Assembly (NCBI RefSeq): GCF_004365355.1
Contig: NZ_SODP01000001.1
Location: 875,473-939,472, forward strand
Direction: 5' to 3'
DNA: 64,000 nucleotides
Origin: Kribbella pratensis
Lineage (GTDB): Bacteria; Actinomycetota; Actinomycetes; Propionibacteriales; Kribbellaceae
In this document: in pieces, positions 61,808 through 64,000 of the stretch
Numbering within the stretch: position 1 is the first letter of the stretch
How the letters are laid out: the number at the start of each line of letters is the position of its first letter
The notes under the pieces: generated by a model
The model's database searches: none
Told to the model about the DNA's origin: nothing
Seen by the model: only the letters and a program-made list of their open reading frames with translations
Program-made: the position numbers and the translations under genes

Positions 61808-62572
61808 ATGCTGTACCTGTTCCTGAGACGGTTCCTGGTCGCACCACTGGTCAAGCTGCTCTTCCGGCCGAAGGTGACCGGCGTCGAGCACGTGCCGACC
61901 ACCGGACCCGCGCTGCTGGTCAGTAACCACCTGGCGTTCTGCGACTCGATCTTCCTGCCGGTGTCGGTGCCGCGGCAGATCGTCTTCCCGGCCAAATCGG
62001 AGTACTTCACCGGTCCAGGCCTGAAAGGCAAGCTGGTCGCCACGTTCTTCCGGTCGGTGGGTCAGATCCCGATCGACCGGTCCGGCGGGCGCGCCTCGCT
62101 GGCCGCGCTGAACACCGGATTGCGCATCCTCGAGGAGGGCGGTCTGTTCGGCATCTACCCCGAGGGCACCCGCTCGCCTGACGGCCGGCTGTACAAGGGC
62201 AAGACCGGCGTCGCGCGGATGGCGATCGTGGCCGGCGTCCCGGTGATCCCGGTCGCGATGATCGACACCGAGAAGCTGCAGCCGCCGGGCAAGATCCGGC
62301 CGAACTTCTTCTACCGCGAGAAGGGCCGGTTGCTGCCGCGCCTGGTCCGTCCGGGTGTCGCATTCGGCAAGCCGCTCGACTTCTCCCGGTACGAGGGCAT
62401 GGAGCGCGACCGCTTCGTGCTGCGCTCGGTCACCGACGAGATCATGTACGCGCTGATGGAGCTGTCCGGCCAGGAGTACGTCGACATGTACGCCGACAAG
62501 GCCAAGGAGCTGATCAAGGCCGGCGAATCGGTCGACGAGCACCTGCGACTCGGCGACACCAAGGCGAGCTGA
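61808..62572 (+). CDS. 1-acyl-sn-glycerol-3-phosphate acyltransferase (PlsC-like)
   Basis: 254 aa. Acyltransferase motifs: SNHLAFCDS (HX4D), the arginine loop IPIDRSGGRAS, YPEGTRSPDG, and VPVIPVAMI. Makes phosphatidic acid from lysophosphatidate at the membrane. Location next to aroG fits Rv2182c from memory. ATG at 61808 with GGAGGTCGAGG upstream. Confidence 0.92.
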   Translation: MLYLFLRRFLVAPLVKLLFRPKVTGVEHVPTTGPALLVSNHLAFCDSIFLPVSVPRQIVFPAKSEYFTGPGLKGKLVATFFRSVGQIPIDRSGGRASLAALNTGLRILEEGGLFGIYPEGTRSPDGRLYKGKTGVARMAIVAGVPVIPVAMIDTEKLQPPGKIRPNFFYREKGRLLPRLVRPGVAFGKPLDFSRYEGMERDRFVLRSVTDEIMYALMELSGQEYVDMYADKAKELIKAGESVDEHLRLGDTKAS

Positions 62573-62607
62573 CCCGCTTCGGGGCCGGTCCGGGCGAGGA
62601 TGTCGCC

Positions 62608-63000
62608 ATGGACAGCGACCTGAACGTGCTCGGCGGACCGTTGGAGGAGTGCGGGACCGACCCGGTCACGGGCTTCTACCGCGACGGCTGCTGCACGAGC
62701 GGCCCCGAAGACCTCGGCAGTCACACCGTCTGCGCGGTGATGACCGCGGACTTCCTCGCCCACCAGTCCTCGGTCGGGAACGACCTGATCACACCCCGCC
62801 CCGAATACAACTTCCCCGGCCTCGAGCCGGGCGACCGCTGGTGTGTGGTCGCCGCCCGCTGGCTCCAGGCGTACCACGCGGGCGCCGCGTCTCCCGTCGT
62901 ACTCGCCTCCACCCACGCCCGCACGCTCGACACGGTTCCGCTCACCGTCCTCCGCGAGCATGCCGTCGACGTACCTTCCGATCCAGGCTCGCTGACCTGA
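62608..63000 (+). CDS. DUF2237-family protein
   Basis: 130 aa. Matches DUF2237: LNVLGGPLEECGTDPVTGFY, CCTSGPEDLGSHTVCAVMT, PRPEYNFPGLEPGDRWCVVA, THARTLDTVPLTVLREHA. Conserved cysteines suggest a metal or redox role; no function is known to me. It is 35 bp after plsC and before the DAHP synthase gene. Confidence 0.9.
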   Translation: MDSDLNVLGGPLEECGTDPVTGFYRDGCCTSGPEDLGSHTVCAVMTADFLAHQSSVGNDLITPRPEYNFPGLEPGDRWCVVAARWLQAYHAGAASPVVLASTHARTLDTVPLTVLREHAVDVPSDPGSLT

Positions 63001-63043
63001 GATGGTCACCTTCGGTTCCAGGCCCTGGCCTAGAGTTGGCCCC

Positions 63044-64000
63044 ATGCAATTTGCGACGTTGACGGCTGGGGAAGTGCCGGGGGTTCCGAGTCTGGACGAC
63101 CTGCGGGGGCTGAAGCCGCTGCAGCAGCCGGAGTGGCCGGACGGGGCCGTGCTGGACCAGGTCATCGCCGAGCTCCGGACGCTGCCGCCGCTGGTGTTCG
63201 CCGGTGAGTGCGACGACCTGACCACGAAGATCGGCGCAGTCGCGCGCGGCGAGGCCTTCATCCTGCAGGGTGGCGACTGCGCGGAGACGTTCGCAGGCGT
63301 GACCGCGGAGAACATCCGGGCCAAGCTCCGGGTGCTCCTGCAGATGTCGGTCGTCCTGCAGTACGCCGCGAGCGTGCCCGTGGTCAAGATCGGCCGGATC
63401 GCCGGGCAGTACGCGAAACCGCGGAGCTCCGGCGAGGAGACGCGCGACGGCGTCACGCTCCCGTCGTACCGCGGTGACGCCGTCAACGGCTTCGACTTCA
63501 CGCCCGAGTCGCGGATCCCGGACCCGAACCGGCTGCGCGGCGTCTACAACGCGGCCGCCGCGACGCTGAACCTGACCCGCGCATTCACGACGGGTGGGTA
63601 CGCCGACCTGCACCAGGTGCACGCCTGGAACACGGACTTCGTGAAGTCGTCGCCGGTCGGCCGCCGCTACGAGCAGCTGGCGTCGGAGATCGAGCGGGCG
63701 CTCGCGTTCATGCGGGCCTGCGGAGCGACGTCGGACGAGTTCCGGACGGTCGACTTCTACGCCTCGCACGAGGCGCTCATCCTCGAGTACGAACACGCCC
63801 TGACGCGGATCGACTCGCGGACCGAGCAGCCGTATGACGTGTCCGGCCACCTGCTCTGGGTGGGGGAGCGGACCCGTCAGCTGGACGGCGCGCACGTCGA
63901 GTTCCTCGCCTCGCTGTCGAACCCGCTCGGCGTCAAGATCGGCCCGACCACGACTCCGGAGTACATCCGGGCTCTGATCGACAAGCTGAACCCGAAGGGG
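63044..64000 (+). CDS. aroG: Class II DAHP synthase (aroG-type), cut by window end
   Basis: 319 of about 460 residues. First step of aromatic amino acid synthesis: PEP plus erythrose-4-phosphate. Class II features: PPLVFAGECDDL, LQGGDCAETF (Mn-binding Cys), VKIGRIAGQYAKPRS, SHEALILEYEHAL, LSNPLGVKIGP. ATG at 63044 is 7 bases after TAGAGT (leaderless pattern). The 3' end is outside the window. Confidence 0.95.
   Translation, partial: MQFATLTAGEVPGVPSLDDLRGLKPLQQPEWPDGAVLDQVIAELRTLPPLVFAGECDDLTTKIGAVARGEAFILQGGDCAETFAGVTAENIRAKLRVLLQMSVVLQYAASVPVVKIGRIAGQYAKPRSSGEETRDGVTLPSYRGDAVNGFDFTPESRIPDPNRLRGVYNAAAATLNLTRAFTTGGYADLHQVHAWNTDFVKSSPVGRRYEQLASEIERALAFMRACGATSDEFRTVDFYASHEALILEYEHALTRIDSRTEQPYDVSGHLLWVGERTRQLDGAHVEFLASLSNPLGVKIGPTTTPEYIRALIDKLNPKG

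Overview
The window is high-GC actinobacterial DNA. Its respiratory genes (actinobacterial qcrCAB with a di-haem cytochrome c and a three-helix Rieske protein), frequent GTG/TTG starts, many start codons 6-7 bases after a -10-like hexamer (leaderless transcripts) and gene content fit the Propionibacteriales, most like Kribbella. That genus call is from memory and unverified. The backbone order (ctaC/ctaF, qcrBAC-ctaE, trpD, DEDDh exonuclease-UvrC fusion, NlpC/P60, pimB, fadD15, two START-like proteins, ArsA ATPase, small CxxC protein, plsC, aroG) resembles what I recall of Mycobacterium tuberculosis Rv2178c-Rv2200c.

Layout. 0-2.4 kb: sirtuin end, GNAT, TusA and a cysteine desulfurase. 2.5-5.6 kb: cytochrome oxidase ctaC-ctaD-ctaF. 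5.8-13.6 kb: accessory block with an L,D-transpeptidase, an SDR/LysR pair, a 9-bp repeat array and three 112-bp tandem repeats beside a DUF222-HNH gene, a Cys-rich protein and a hydrolase/MarR pair. 13.6-18.9 kb: ctaE-qcrCAB and divergent ctaG. 18.9-20.4 kb: pseudo-receiver protein and trpD. 20.4-25.5 kb: two long disordered membrane-anchored proteins. 25.6-30.8 kb: a cluster with DNA-damage-type promoters (XRE/MmyB regulator, exonuclease-UvrC fusion, Cys-rich small protein) plus a NYN ribonuclease. 31-36 kb: cell-envelope genes (NlpC/P60, two metallopeptidases, PimB-like mannosyltransferase). 36-50 kb: second accessory block with a free-standing alanyl-tRNA synthetase core behind an Ala-rich leader peptide and terminator, transporters, a second SDR/LysR pair, a STAS protein, a two-component/ABC operon, a second DUF222-HNH gene with an exact SOS box on its start codon, and decayed IS481/IS110. 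50-64 kb: lipid and sugar metabolism (fadD15, START-like proteins, ArsA ATPase, two ROK kinases, EEP phosphatase, enoyl-CoA hydratase, TIGR00300 protein, esterase, plsC) and the start of class II DAHP synthase.

The most notable regulatory structures are: (1) an attenuator at 36.0-36.13 kb, with a 21-codon leader peptide ending in four alanines and a hairpin with a T-rich tail, ahead of the AlaRS-like gene; (2) five DNA-damage signals, namely four RecA-independent (PafBC-type) promoters and one perfect LexA box, including one in front of each DUF222-HNH gene; (3) a nearly identical 23-bp operator shared by two paralogous SDR/LysR modules 34 kb apart. Strong intrinsic hairpins separate most convergent backbone genes. 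No rRNA, tRNA or CRISPR array was seen.
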